A stretch of 64,000 nt of DNA from contig CALGKB010000002.1 in assembly GCA_937927915.1 (NCBI GenBank), positions 186,001 to 250,000 of the forward strand, in the 5' to 3' direction. Source of the DNA: an uncultured Pseudanabaenaceae cyanobacterium. Its GTDB lineage: Bacteria > Cyanobacteriota > Cyanobacteriia > Pseudanabaenales > Pseudanabaenaceae. How positions within the stretch are numbered: position 1 is the first letter of the stretch; each line of letters opens with the position of its first letter. A model generated the notes under the pieces. The model was not told the origin of the DNA. It made no database searches and saw nothing but the letters and a program-made list of their open reading frames with translations. Below are positions 28,138-36,743 of this stretch, piece by piece. Made by a program: the position numbers and the translations under genes.

Positions 28138-28689
28138 ATGCAAGAGCAGGGTTTTACTCTGTGGTTTACGGGTTTGAGTGGTGCGGGGAAAACAACAATT
28201 TCCCAACGGGTGGGAGAACATTTGCGGCAACAGGGGAAAAAAGTAGAAATCTTAGACGGTGATATAGTACGCCAACATTTGACGAGAGACCTGGGTTTTT
28301 CTAAGGCAGACCGTGATGAAAACATCTATCGCATTGGATTTGTGGCACATTTGCTCTGTCGTAATGGGGTGTATGTTCTAGTGGCAGCTATTTCTCCCTA
28401 TGCCGATGCCAGACAAAAGGTGCGGGAAATGATTGGCAGGAATTTTCTGGAAATTTATGTCAACTCTCCCCTTGCAGTCTGCGAAGCTAGAGATGTCAAA
28501 GGTCTGTATAAGAAGGCAAGGGCAGGGGAAATTAAACATTTCACAGGCATCGATGACCCCTACGAACCCCCTACCAACCCTGATTTAGAGTGCCGCACAG
28601 ATAGGGAAACGATCGAGGAGTCAGTCAGGAAGGTGTTGCAACTGTTGGCGTTAAGGGCTGGGCAGAAACACGAAATCCTCCTGCGCTGA
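28138..28689 (+). CDS. cysC: Adenylylsulfate kinase (APS kinase)
   Basis: 183 residues. The P-loop GLSGAGKT is at residues 12-19. EILDGDIVRQHLTRDLGFS contains the conserved APS-binding region, AISPYADARQ is the lid motif, and the segment near FTGIDDPYEPP is typical. It phosphorylates adenylyl sulfate to PAPS for sulfate assimilation or sulfation. The C-terminal 15-20 residues extend beyond the usual family end and lie antisense to dnaE-C, giving a 65-base tail-to-tail coding overlap. Confidence 0.95.
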   Translation: MQEQGFTLWFTGLSGAGKTTISQRVGEHLRQQGKKVEILDGDIVRQHLTRDLGFSKADRDENIYRIGFVAHLLCRNGVYVLVAAISPYADARQKVREMIGRNFLEIYVNSPLAVCEARDVKGLYKKARAGEIKHFTGIDDPYEPPTNPDLECRTDRETIEESVRKVLQLLALRAGQKHEILLR

Positions 28690-29944
28690 GGGCTTGTTTG
28701 GTAGTTTCCACATCCCGTACCCAAAACTGATTCCCTAGACGTACGGCTTGCTGCAGTCCCTCTACTTGGGCAATGACGGGAATTTTGCCCCCCGTATAGT
28801 TTTTGAGGATTTCCCGCAGACGATGGAGAGTTTGTATATCCAATGCCTGTTCCCGCGTTAACTCCAAACGCATCATGCTCACCTGCTCTATCTCTGCCAT
28901 GTCCTCTAGGACTAGTTGGGCGGATTCCTCCTTGGCATCCACTTTTCCCCATACAATCACTCTGTTGTCTTTGCGCAGATATTCTTTCACCTTTTTGTAG
29001 ACCTTGGGGAACACCACAGCTTCTGCTTTGCCACTGAGGTCTTCGAGTTGTAGGACTGCCATCGGTTCGTTGTTTTTGGTCATTATGTTTTTTATGTCTG
29101 TAACCATAGCGATCGCTGTCACTAGAGAACCCTCTTTGCTATCTTGCAGGTCACCCAAATTCACAGGGGCTAATAATTTGACCGCCGGACTCAATGCCTT
29201 GAGGGGATGGGCAGATAGATAAAAACCTAGGAGTTCCTTTTCCAGCTCGATCTTTTCCTGGGGTAGGTAGTCGGGGATGTCAGGGGGTGGGGGCGGTTCA
29301 TCCACAAAACCACTTTCCCCTGGGTTCATCATGTCAAACAAAGATACCTGGCCTGAGGCTCTGTCCTTGGCGCGCCGCGATGCCCAAGCGAGGATGGGTT
29401 CTATGTTAGCCACTGTCTGTTTGCGGTTGGGATGTAAACGATCGAAGGCTCCTGCCTGTACTAAGGCTTCCAATGCTTTCTTATTGAGAGCACGGCTGTC
29501 GACTCTTTTGCACAGGTCCCCTAGGGAAGTAAAAGGTCTTTCTTTCCTTGCCGCCAGAATTGCTTCGATCGCGCCCATACCGAGATTTTTGATCGCTGCC
29601 AGACCAAAGAGAATATCTTTGCCGCGGGGGGTGAAATAGACATCGGAGGTGTTGATGTCGGGGGGCAAAACATTGATATTCATGTAGTGACAACTGGCGA
29701 TATATTTCTGCACTTTATCTGTGTCATCACTGACAGAAGATAGCAAAGCCGCCATGTACTCTACAGGGTAGTTAGCTTTCAAATAGGCAGTTTGGTAGGT
29801 GACATAGCCGTAGGCAACGCTGTGGGATTTGTTGAAACAGTTAGCGGCAAAAATACCCCCCTGGATTAAAAAGTTGTGGTCTTGTAGGAGACCAATGTCA
29901 TAAACGGGCAGAAAACCCACAAATTCTTTTTTAACTATCTTCAT
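28625..29944 (-). CDS. dnaE: DNA polymerase III alpha subunit, C-terminal half with DnaE split-intein C-fragment
   Basis: 439 residues. Residues 1-35 are the intein C-fragment, MKIVKKEFVGFLPVYDIG followed by DHNFLIQGGIFAAN, ending in the splicing Asn35. Cys36 begins the extein CFNKSHSVAYGYVTYQTAY. This is the cyanobacterial trans-splicing DnaE intein; the N-half (dnaE-N) must be elsewhere in the genome and is not in the window. The extein carries the end of the polymerase fingers, the tandem HhH region and an OB fold (LVTAIAMVTDIKNIMTKNNEP). It starts three bases after alaS on the same strand, so it is probably transcribed from the alaS promoter. Confidence 0.96.
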   Translation of the reverse strand: MKIVKKEFVGFLPVYDIGLLQDHNFLIQGGIFAANCFNKSHSVAYGYVTYQTAYLKANYPVEYMAALLSSVSDDTDKVQKYIASCHYMNINVLPPDINTSDVYFTPRGKDILFGLAAIKNLGMGAIEAILAARKERPFTSLGDLCKRVDSRALNKKALEALVQAGAFDRLHPNRKQTVANIEPILAWASRRAKDRASGQVSLFDMMNPGESGFVDEPPPPPDIPDYLPQEKIELEKELLGFYLSAHPLKALSPAVKLLAPVNLGDLQDSKEGSLVTAIAMVTDIKNIMTKNNEPMAVLQLEDLSGKAEAVVFPKVYKKVKEYLRKDNRVIVWGKVDAKEESAQLVLEDMAEIEQVSMMRLELTREQALDIQTLHRLREILKNYTGGKIPVIAQVEGLQQAVRLGNQFWVRDVETTKQALSAGGFRVSAQPLTPTVATPS

Positions 29945-29947
29945 GTC

Positions 29948-32557
29948 CTAACGCAGTTGTGCCTGCAGTTGTTGACGGGCAGTGGCGAGGGCTTCTGGTA
30001 ACCGATCGGGGTCTTTACCCCCTGCCTGGGCAATGTGGGGACGCCCACCACCCCCACCGCCGCACATACGGGCAATCTGAGCAATGAATTTGCCTGCCTG
30101 CAGTCCCCTGGCATTTACCTGCTTACCAAAAGCTGCCACGAGACTAACTTTCCCTGCTTCGGGCACAGAACCCAAAACTACAACTCCTTTCTCCCCTAAC
30201 TTTTGTACCAGTTTTTCTGCTGCTGTCTGTAGAGCGTTGCCGTCTAAGCCATCTAACCGGTCGACAATGACCTCAAATTCCCCCACTGCCTCTGCTTTGG
30301 ACAGCAATTGATCAGCTTTGAGCAGTGCCAACTCCCGTTTGAGATTCTCTGCTTCTTTTTGCTGTTGTTTTAGTGCTTCTTGCAATTGTGTCACCCGATC
30401 GATGATCTCCTCTGGCTTTGCTTTGAACCGATCGCTCAATTCTTTTGTAATCTGCTCTCTCACTGCCAGGTAATCTAACACTGCCTGTCCGGTAACTGCT
30501 TCAATGCGCCTAATCCCTGCTGCTATGCCTGTTTCACTGACAATCTTGAAGAGACCGATCTCCGCAGTGTTTTGCACATGGGTACCGCCGCACAGTTCCA
30601 TGGACACCCCAGGAAAGTCAATCACACGCACTGCCGCCCCGTATTTTTCCCCGAACATAGCGATCGCGCCCTTTGCCTTTGCTTCCTCTAGGGGCATGAT
30701 GGCAACCTGGGCAGTATGTCCTTCTAAAATCCATTGATTGACCTGTCTTTCTACTTCTTTGATCTCCTCTGGGGTGAGGGGACGGGGTAAATTGAAATCA
30801 AAGCGCAGTCTTTCACTATCTACTAGGGAACCTGCCTGCCCAATTTGGGGGTCAACAATTTTCTTTAGTGCCGCCTGCAAGAGGTGGGTAGCGCTATGGT
30901 GTGCCTGGGTCCTACGGCGGGTGGAAAAAAGAACACTGGCTGTGACTGTCTCCCCTACTTGAACTTCCCCCTCCTTCACTACGCCAAAATGAACGAATAA
31001 ATCCCCCTGCTTTTGCACATCCTCGATCGTTATCACTCCCTTTGCTGCCCTGATTTCCCCCTTGTCACCTACCTGTCCCCCCCCTTCGGCGTAAAAAGGC
31101 GTGACATCTAAAACCAACTGCACCCGATCGTTTTCTCTCACTATTTCTCTTTGTTCTCCTTCTTGCACCAAAGCTAGCACCCGCCCCTGCATAACAAGGC
31201 TGTCATAACCGACAAACCTGGTAGGAGGTAACTGGGCATCTAACTGCTGCCACACCTTTTCCCCCAGCAAGTCAATTGCCGTGTGCGCCTCCTTTGATCG
31301 CTGTTGTTGTTCTGTCATAGCGCGGTCAAAACCTGCCCGATCGACTGTCAATCCCTGTTCGGCGGCAATCTCCTCCGTCAACTCCAAAGGAAACCCATAG
31401 GTGTCGTAGAGAGTAAAGGCATCCACGCCAGCAATTTGTTTCTCCGAGCGGGCAAGGATTTCCACCAGCAGCTTTTCACCCCGCTCCAAGGTCTGACGGA
31501 AGCGTTCCTCTTCCCGTTGCAGTTCTTCTTTGATTACCGTCGCCCTCTGGCTTAGTTCAGGATAGGCAACTGCCCCCAACTCAATCACTTTCTCCGCCAC
31601 CACCGCCGTAAATGGCTCCTCAATCCCCAATAACTTACCGTAGCGCACCACCCGCCGCAACAAGCGCCGTAGGACATAACCCCGCCCCACATTACTTGCC
31701 GTAATACCATCCGCCACCATGTAGACCACCGCCCGCATATGGTCCCCCATGACTTTGAAATGGGTTTTAGTCTTCTCATTACTCCTGTGGTAGGAAACCC
31801 CCGCAATTTCACTGATTTGGCTGATGATGGGAAAGATAAGGTCAGTTTCGTAGTTGTTGGGTACGCCCTGTAGCACCTGCGCCATCCTCTCCAAGCCCAT
31901 CCCCGTATCGATATTTTGTTTTGCCAGGGGTGTGAGCTTCCCTTCACTATCGCGGTTTAATTCCATGAAAACCAGGTTATAGACTTCCAAAAAGCGCCGA
32001 TCGTCCTCCAGGTTGATCTTCCCCCCCTGGGGTTGAAAGTCGTAGTAAATTTCCGAACAGGGACCGCAGGGACCCGTCGCCCCCGCCGCCCAAAAGTTGT
32101 CCTCCCCCAGGCGCTGAATGCGCTCTTCCGGCACCCCCACCTCGTCCCGCCAAATTTTGTAAGCCTCCTCGTCCTCATAAAACACACTGACTGCCAAGCG
32201 ATCGGGGAGCAGTTGAAACACCTCTGTCACCAATTCCCACCCCCACCTGATAGCTTCCCGCTTGAAATAATCCCCAAAACTAAAGTTACCGAGCATTTCA
32301 AAGAAAGTATGGTGGCGGGCTGTCCTGCCTACATTCTCAATGTCGTTAGTGCGGACGCATTTTTGCGCCGTTGTCACCCGGGGGTAGGGAGCCTCCTCCT
32401 GTCCCAAAAAGATGGGCTTGAAGGGCAACATGCCCGCGATCGTCAGGAGCACCGTTGGGTCAGAAGGCACTAGGGAAGCACTGGGTAAGACTTTGTGTCC
32501 CTTTTGGGCATAAAAATTTAAGAATTTTTGCCTGATCTCTGCACCAGTGAGCACCAT
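29948..32557 (-). CDS. alaS: Alanyl-tRNA synthetase
   Basis: 869 residues from the ATG at the complement of 32555-32557 (MVLTGAEIRQKFLNFY). An in-frame TTG four codons upstream is less likely. The catalytic core has the family motifs PSDPTVLLTIAGMLPFKP and GNFSFGDYFKREAI. The editing domain has the zinc-binding HHSATHLL and the CGGTH motif. The C-Ala domain contains the glycine-rich CGGGGGGRPHIAQAGG. It is the first gene of a probable operon with dnaE-C. Confidence 0.96.
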   Translation of the reverse strand: MVLTGAEIRQKFLNFYAQKGHKVLPSASLVPSDPTVLLTIAGMLPFKPIFLGQEEAPYPRVTTAQKCVRTNDIENVGRTARHHTFFEMLGNFSFGDYFKREAIRWGWELVTEVFQLLPDRLAVSVFYEDEEAYKIWRDEVGVPEERIQRLGEDNFWAAGATGPCGPCSEIYYDFQPQGGKINLEDDRRFLEVYNLVFMELNRDSEGKLTPLAKQNIDTGMGLERMAQVLQGVPNNYETDLIFPIISQISEIAGVSYHRSNEKTKTHFKVMGDHMRAVVYMVADGITASNVGRGYVLRRLLRRVVRYGKLLGIEEPFTAVVAEKVIELGAVAYPELSQRATVIKEELQREEERFRQTLERGEKLLVEILARSEKQIAGVDAFTLYDTYGFPLELTEEIAAEQGLTVDRAGFDRAMTEQQQRSKEAHTAIDLLGEKVWQQLDAQLPPTRFVGYDSLVMQGRVLALVQEGEQREIVRENDRVQLVLDVTPFYAEGGGQVGDKGEIRAAKGVITIEDVQKQGDLFVHFGVVKEGEVQVGETVTASVLFSTRRRTQAHHSATHLLQAALKKIVDPQIGQAGSLVDSERLRFDFNLPRPLTPEEIKEVERQVNQWILEGHTAQVAIMPLEEAKAKGAIAMFGEKYGAAVRVIDFPGVSMELCGGTHVQNTAEIGLFKIVSETGIAAGIRRIEAVTGQAVLDYLAVREQITKELSDRFKAKPEEIIDRVTQLQEALKQQQKEAENLKRELALLKADQLLSKAEAVGEFEVIVDRLDGLDGNALQTAAEKLVQKLGEKGVVVLGSVPEAGKVSLVAAFGKQVNARGLQAGKFIAQIARMCGGGGGGRPHIAQAGGKDPDRLPEALATARQQLQAQLR

Positions 32558-32567
32558 AGTACCTGCC

Positions 32568-32580
32568 AACCTCTGAGGTT
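32568..32580. promoter_or_regulatory. Perfect palindrome in the alaS leader
   Basis: AACCTCTGAGGTT is a 6-base inverted repeat around one central T. It sits between the alaS -10 box and start codon, near the expected transcription start. It may be an operator or a short 5' hairpin. Confidence 0.35.
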
Positions 32581-32582
32581 AT

Positions 32583-32588
32583 ATTATA
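32583..32588 (-). promoter_or_regulatory. alaS -10 box
   Basis: TATAAT reads on the minus strand (ATTATA on plus), about 26 bases ahead of the alaS ATG. It is the only consensus-perfect -10 hexamer in this divergent spacer. A convincing -35 was not found. Confidence 0.45.
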
Positions 32589-32656
32589 TCTGCAGATAGC
32601 TACCCCCCCAGGGCAACTTTTGCGTAGTATAGTAAGACAGGTCAAACCGATCGTCT

Positions 32657-33649
32657 ATGAAACTCTCCAGTAAAAATCTCCATGAGCGCACGGATGTCCT
32701 CTATGATGCCATTGTAGCGGGGGGCGGAGCTGGCGGTCTGTCTGCTGCTATCTACCTGGCACGCTATGGCTTGAAGTGTCTTGTGGTGGAGAAGGGGAGG
32801 GGTCGTTCCTTCTGGATGCAGGAGCTACGCAATTATTTTGGGGTTGACCCCACTACTCCAGGACGACAACTGCAGAAGCATGGTACGGAAACTGCTCTTT
32901 CCTGGGGGGCGGATTACCTTATGGGGTATGTAGAAGATGTAGCCGATCGGGGCGACCACTTGGAAGTCAAGGTGAAGGTGGGCAAGCAAAACAGTATTTA
33001 TCCTGTGTTCAAGGCTAAGTACCTGGTGGCTGCCACGGGTATTATTGACATCCTGCCCCAACTGGAAGATATGCAAAATGTCTACGACTATGCGGGCTAC
33101 ACCCTCCATGTGTGCATGATCTGCGATGGCTTTGACATGTGGGACCAGAAGGCAATTTTGATTGCTGGCAGTGAGGCTAAGATAGAGGCGGCTTTTGTCC
33201 TCAGTTGGTTTACGCCCTATATCACCGTGTTGACCCATGGCTTGTTTACGGTGAGTGATGCCATGAAACAGAAATTGCAAGAACATGGCTACCCACTAAT
33301 TGAGACCCCTATTGCTCGCTTTCTAGGAGAGAATCACAAACTGCAGGGGGTAGAATTTGTGGATGGCAGGCGCATTGAATGCACAACGGGCTTGATCAAC
33401 ATGGGGGCAAAGTATCACAACCATTACCTAAAAGGTATTCCTGAACTGACCTGGGAAGGGGAAAGTCTGGTGACGGATGAATTCTGTCAGACTACTCACC
33501 CCCGTATATTTGCCGTAGGGGATTTGAAGAAGGGGTTAAACCAGGTCTCCATTGCTGTTGCCGATGGCACCTTGGCAGCGACAAAAATTTGGCGCAACAT
33601 TCGCCGCAGTACCCCTCCCCGCAAGTGGCTCGAGAACATCCCTGCTTGA
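32657..33649 (+). CDS. Thioredoxin-reductase-like flavoprotein lacking NADPH-binding motifs (DDOR-like)
   Basis: 330 residues. It has an N-terminal FAD motif AGGGAGGLSAAIYLARYG and a C-terminal FAD motif RIFAVGDL. The redox-active CMICDG (Cys153, Cys156) is at the position of CATCDG in thioredoxin reductase. In the NADPH domain, the usual GGGxxAxEEA is replaced by AGSEAKIEAAF and the HRRxxxR motif by THGLFTV. NADPH binding as in standard enzymes is therefore unlikely. Similar loss is known in the diflavin-linked disulfide oxidoreductases (DDOR) described from Gloeobacter; that match is inference. The stop overlaps the lgt start, so the two are coupled. Confidence 0.82.
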   Translation: MKLSSKNLHERTDVLYDAIVAGGGAGGLSAAIYLARYGLKCLVVEKGRGRSFWMQELRNYFGVDPTTPGRQLQKHGTETALSWGADYLMGYVEDVADRGDHLEVKVKVGKQNSIYPVFKAKYLVAATGIIDILPQLEDMQNVYDYAGYTLHVCMICDGFDMWDQKAILIAGSEAKIEAAFVLSWFTPYITVLTHGLFTVSDAMKQKLQEHGYPLIETPIARFLGENHKLQGVEFVDGRRIECTTGLINMGAKYHNHYLKGIPELTWEGESLVTDEFCQTTHPRIFAVGDLKKGLNQVSIAVADGTLAATKIWRNIRRSTPPRKWLENIPA

Positions 33650-34587
33650 TGTTATTCACTTCCCCTGGTCCTATCTTTTTTTCCTGGGGCGGTATCACAA
33701 TCAGGTGGTATGGCTTGCTGATTGCCCTAGCTCTCATTCTGGGGACTTGGGTGTGTCAGCGGGTGGTACAGGTGCGTTTTAGTCAAAAGTGGGAGGGGGA
33801 GTGGGCATGGATTGCTAGCCATACTGCTCTGCAGCGTCCCTATTGGTTGGCTGTAGTACCGCAGCGCTGCAAATACTGGGGAGAAATTGCCGATCGGGTA
33901 GGGGATTTGGTGTTTTGGCTAGTAGCAGGGGCGTTGCCAGGGGCACGAGCTTACTACGTCGCCTTTAAGTGGGAGAACTACCAGGATGTGTGGAGTACGG
34001 TCAATTTCGGGGGCTTAAATTTCTCTGTTCCTGCTGCCCTAGCCATTTGGGAAGGGGGGATCGCTATTCATGGGGCAATTTTAGGCGGTTTTCTGGCTTT
34101 GTTGCTCTTTTCCTGGCGGTATCGTCTCCATTGGGTGACTCTGGCAGATGGGATTGCCCCTGCGTTGATATTAGGGCAAGCGATCGGGCGATGGGGTAAC
34201 TTTTTTAATTCGGAGGCTTTTGGTGCCCCTACTGATTTGCCTTGGAAGTTGTATATTGCTCCCCAGTACCGCCCCCCCCAGTATGCTAACTATGACTATT
34301 TCCACCCCACTTTTTTGTATGAGTCCCTGTGGAATTTCGGTGTGTTTATGTTGTTATTATCGGTGCTGGTGAAATATCCCCGTGCCAAGGACGGTACTCT
34401 TGCCCTTTTGTATGTGGTCTTCTATAGCCTGGGGAGAATTTGGATTGAGGGTCTGCGCACTGACAGTTTGATGTTGGGGAGTTTCAGGATTGCTCAATTG
34501 GTGAGCTTAGTAGCGATCGGGGCGGGGTTGTGGGGACTACAGAGACTCTATGGTGGGGTGAGGCAATTAAAACGTGCGCAAAGTTAA
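33649..34587 (+). CDS. lgt: Prolipoprotein diacylglyceryl transferase
   Basis: 312 residues from the ATG at 33649, which shares a base with the preceding stop (TGATG). The Lgt hallmarks are present: WYGLLIALALILG, LPGARAYYV with the conserved Arg, GGIAIHGAILGG, and IGRWGNFFNSEAFG with the signature Asn/Glu. About 30 extra residues (roughly 37-70, rich in Trp) lie between helix 1 and the RxGDLVFWLV segment compared with the usual protein. It transfers diacylglyceryl to prolipoproteins ahead of LspA. Confidence 0.94.
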   Translation: MLFTSPGPIFFSWGGITIRWYGLLIALALILGTWVCQRVVQVRFSQKWEGEWAWIASHTALQRPYWLAVVPQRCKYWGEIADRVGDLVFWLVAGALPGARAYYVAFKWENYQDVWSTVNFGGLNFSVPAALAIWEGGIAIHGAILGGFLALLLFSWRYRLHWVTLADGIAPALILGQAIGRWGNFFNSEAFGAPTDLPWKLYIAPQYRPPQYANYDYFHPTFLYESLWNFGVFMLLLSVLVKYPRAKDGTLALLYVVFYSLGRIWIEGLRTDSLMLGSFRIAQLVSLVAIGAGLWGLQRLYGGVRQLKRAQS

Positions 34588-35194
34588 ACCCCCCCTGGCT
34601 ATGGTAGAAACTGCCTTCATGGCCAGTACAACGGCAATGCTGTTTTTAATCAACTATTATTTCCCTGTCGGTCCTCTGTTGCGGATGTTTTTCCCCACGC
34701 CTATTGCTCTGATTTTTTTGCGCTGGGGTTACGGAGCAGCCTGGAAATGTGTGGTCGTGGCAGTTCTTTTATTGACCTTACTCATGGGACCAACTCGCAG
34801 TATTCAATTCTGCATTCCCCATGCCTTTGTGGGTTTGTTTTTGGGTTACGGCTGGAAACGTGGTTGGTCTTGGGCTGTGACTGTAACGATCGGTTCTCTC
34901 CTCAATACCTTAGGGGTCTTTTTTCAAGCGGCGTTGATTTCTGCACTAGTACAGGAAAATGTCTGGCTCTATTTCATCATTCAGATCACCCAGCTACTTA
35001 CTAACATCTTGCAGTTTTTGGGTGTGATCAATCCCCCTGGGTTCTGGGCAGTGCAGACCTTTGCTGTCTTCTCCATCATCTGTGCTAACTTCTTCTACCA
35101 GTGTTTAATTCACGTCGGTGCCTGGTTGTTACTCGATCGTTTAGGTACGCCCATCCCCTCTCCCCCCCGCTGGGTAGAAAATCTGTTTCTCTGA
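34574..35194 (+). CDS. DUF2232-family membrane protein
   Basis: 206 residues with about six hydrophobic segments. METAFMASTTAMLFLINYYFP-type residues and the FFPTPIALIFLRWGYGAAWK motif match the cyanobacterial DUF2232 family, whose role is not known. It starts at GTG 34574, 14 bases inside lgt, or at ATG 34601; the overlap suggests coupling to lgt. It ends three bases before the convergent FecR-domain gene. Confidence 0.72.
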   Translation: MRKVKPPLAMVETAFMASTTAMLFLINYYFPVGPLLRMFFPTPIALIFLRWGYGAAWKCVVVAVLLLTLLMGPTRSIQFCIPHAFVGLFLGYGWKRGWSWAVTVTIGSLLNTLGVFFQAALISALVQENVWLYFIIQITQLLTNILQFLGVINPPGFWAVQTFAVFSIICANFFYQCLIHVGAWLLLDRLGTPIPSPPRWVENLFL

Positions 35195-35197
35195 CCA

Positions 35198-36574
35198 CTA
35201 GAGCAAACGACGCGATCGGTATTTGAGAATTTCCTTGGGTAGATCAAAGACAGATTGACCATTGGGACTGACGGGAACCAGGGGATTAACTCTACCAGGT
35301 ACAGTTAACAGGGGCGCTTCTAAACCTGCTCTAAAGGGAAAGGTACTGCGATCGAGGGGGCTAAAGAGAGGTTCATAAAAACCATCGGGGAATTCTGGTG
35401 TTTCTGGGAAGGGGGGCAGGTTGGCAATTGTGAAGGCAGATCGGTTTATCCCTTGTCCATCTTTGACAAAAATCACTTCTGTCCTTTCCCTAGGTGTATC
35501 AGCTGCAGTTTTGACAGAACTAAAAAAGTCATAGACAAAGGCATCGGGGTCAATGACACCATCTTGATTGCTGTCTTCCCCTACTACTGTGCGGAGAGTG
35601 CCGTATAGCTCTGGTTCAGAAGGTAGAATGACGGACACAGCGGCATTATCATCCAATCCCTCCCACTCGGTGTAACCCAGGAAGCGATTTTCCCGATCGA
35701 ACAATCTGATACTAATGCGTTCAAAGGGTTCAATCCCCCGCCGAAACTGTGCCTTTTGATTGATCGGAAAGAGAAAATCCCCCACAAATCGCTCTGGTAG
35801 ATAGGCGTTGTTTCTTTTCCGCTGCCAGGCAATGCGGACAATGACTTCCTGGAGTTGGGGGTCCCGCTGATGGATAGTTAAAATAAAATTGCCGCGATTA
35901 GTCAACAGGCGCTGGCGCAGGGGAAACCTGGTGTTGGGAAACAGTCTGCTGTAGGTCGTGCGCAACCGCTCGAATCTAGCTTGGTCCATCTCAAAACCCC
36001 GGAATGCCCACCCCCGCAGCTGCCGCACATATTCCCCCTGGGATAACTTAGCCCGCACTACCCCTTGGCGATCGGGTTCCACAAAGCACTTATCACCAGC
36101 CTCCATTGCCCATTGATGGGGGTCAGTAGTTTTGTTGAATTCTACTCTGCCCTCTAGGACTTGGTATTCTTCTTTGCCATTCCCATGCACTGTCATAATG
36201 TAGGTCGTTCCCCGCACTGCCGCTGTCACACTGTTGGTACAGGCTGATACACCGCTGACAAGAACGCTGCCCTGTTGCAATTGCACGCCACATTCCCCCA
36301 CCGTAAACCTCGTATTTCTACCTAGTCTTGCAACTGCTTTGTTATCAAAGGTCAACTCTGCTCTGGCTGCACCAGTGCGTACTTGCTGCTGTCGTTGGAC
36401 AACATCTCTTAACTTTGCTTGTCTTTCTTGAATGAATACTTGATTGCTCTCCAAAATTGCCGTCACTGTGGCGCGACTGACCCCTGTTTGGGCGATCGTT
36501 TTACCTGTCACAACAACAAAAACAAGGACAGAGAAGACAGTAACTACTAACTTGAGCACGCGAGATAGGCGCAT
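35198..36574 (-). CDS. FecR-domain protein, secreted
   Basis: 458 residues. A signal peptide (hydrophobic core about 8-26, cut near AQT) is followed by a FecR domain at about 60-165. It contains VRTGAARAELTFDNKAVARL, NSVTAAVRGTTYIM and YQVLEGRVEF, the pattern of periplasmic FecR-type beta domains. The remaining 290 residues have no recognised motif except calcium-binding-like DSNQDGVIDPD (about 338). There is no adjacent sigma factor, so classical FecR regulation is not supported. It is divergent from cydA. Confidence 0.78.
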   Translation of the reverse strand: MRLSRVLKLVVTVFSVLVFVVVTGKTIAQTGVSRATVTAILESNQVFIQERQAKLRDVVQRQQQVRTGAARAELTFDNKAVARLGRNTRFTVGECGVQLQQGSVLVSGVSACTNSVTAAVRGTTYIMTVHGNGKEEYQVLEGRVEFNKTTDPHQWAMEAGDKCFVEPDRQGVVRAKLSQGEYVRQLRGWAFRGFEMDQARFERLRTTYSRLFPNTRFPLRQRLLTNRGNFILTIHQRDPQLQEVIVRIAWQRKRNNAYLPERFVGDFLFPINQKAQFRRGIEPFERISIRLFDRENRFLGYTEWEGLDDNAAVSVILPSEPELYGTLRTVVGEDSNQDGVIDPDAFVYDFFSSVKTAADTPRERTEVIFVKDGQGINRSAFTIANLPPFPETPEFPDGFYEPLFSPLDRSTFPFRAGLEAPLLTVPGRVNPLVPVSPNGQSVFDLPKEILKYRSRRLL

Positions 36575-36743
36575 AGGTACTCCTGAGCTATAGGGGAATA
36601 TCTTAGCAGCATCTATCCCCCTGGAGATTGTGTAGTTTTGTAAAAAAACTGCAAAGAAAAACTAAAGAACAGTTTCCTTCTTCAGATATTGTCATAGTGT
36701 GTAACTGCACAGCGGAGTTCATCATTTACCAAAGGCTGGCTCT

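Noticed and set aside
36698-36711. TGTGTAACTGCACA upstream of cydA as a CRP or NtcA site
   Set aside because: The TGTG and CACA arms are separated by six bases, whereas CRP sites need eight between them; it does not fit GTA-N8-TAC either. Noted only as a weak dyad.
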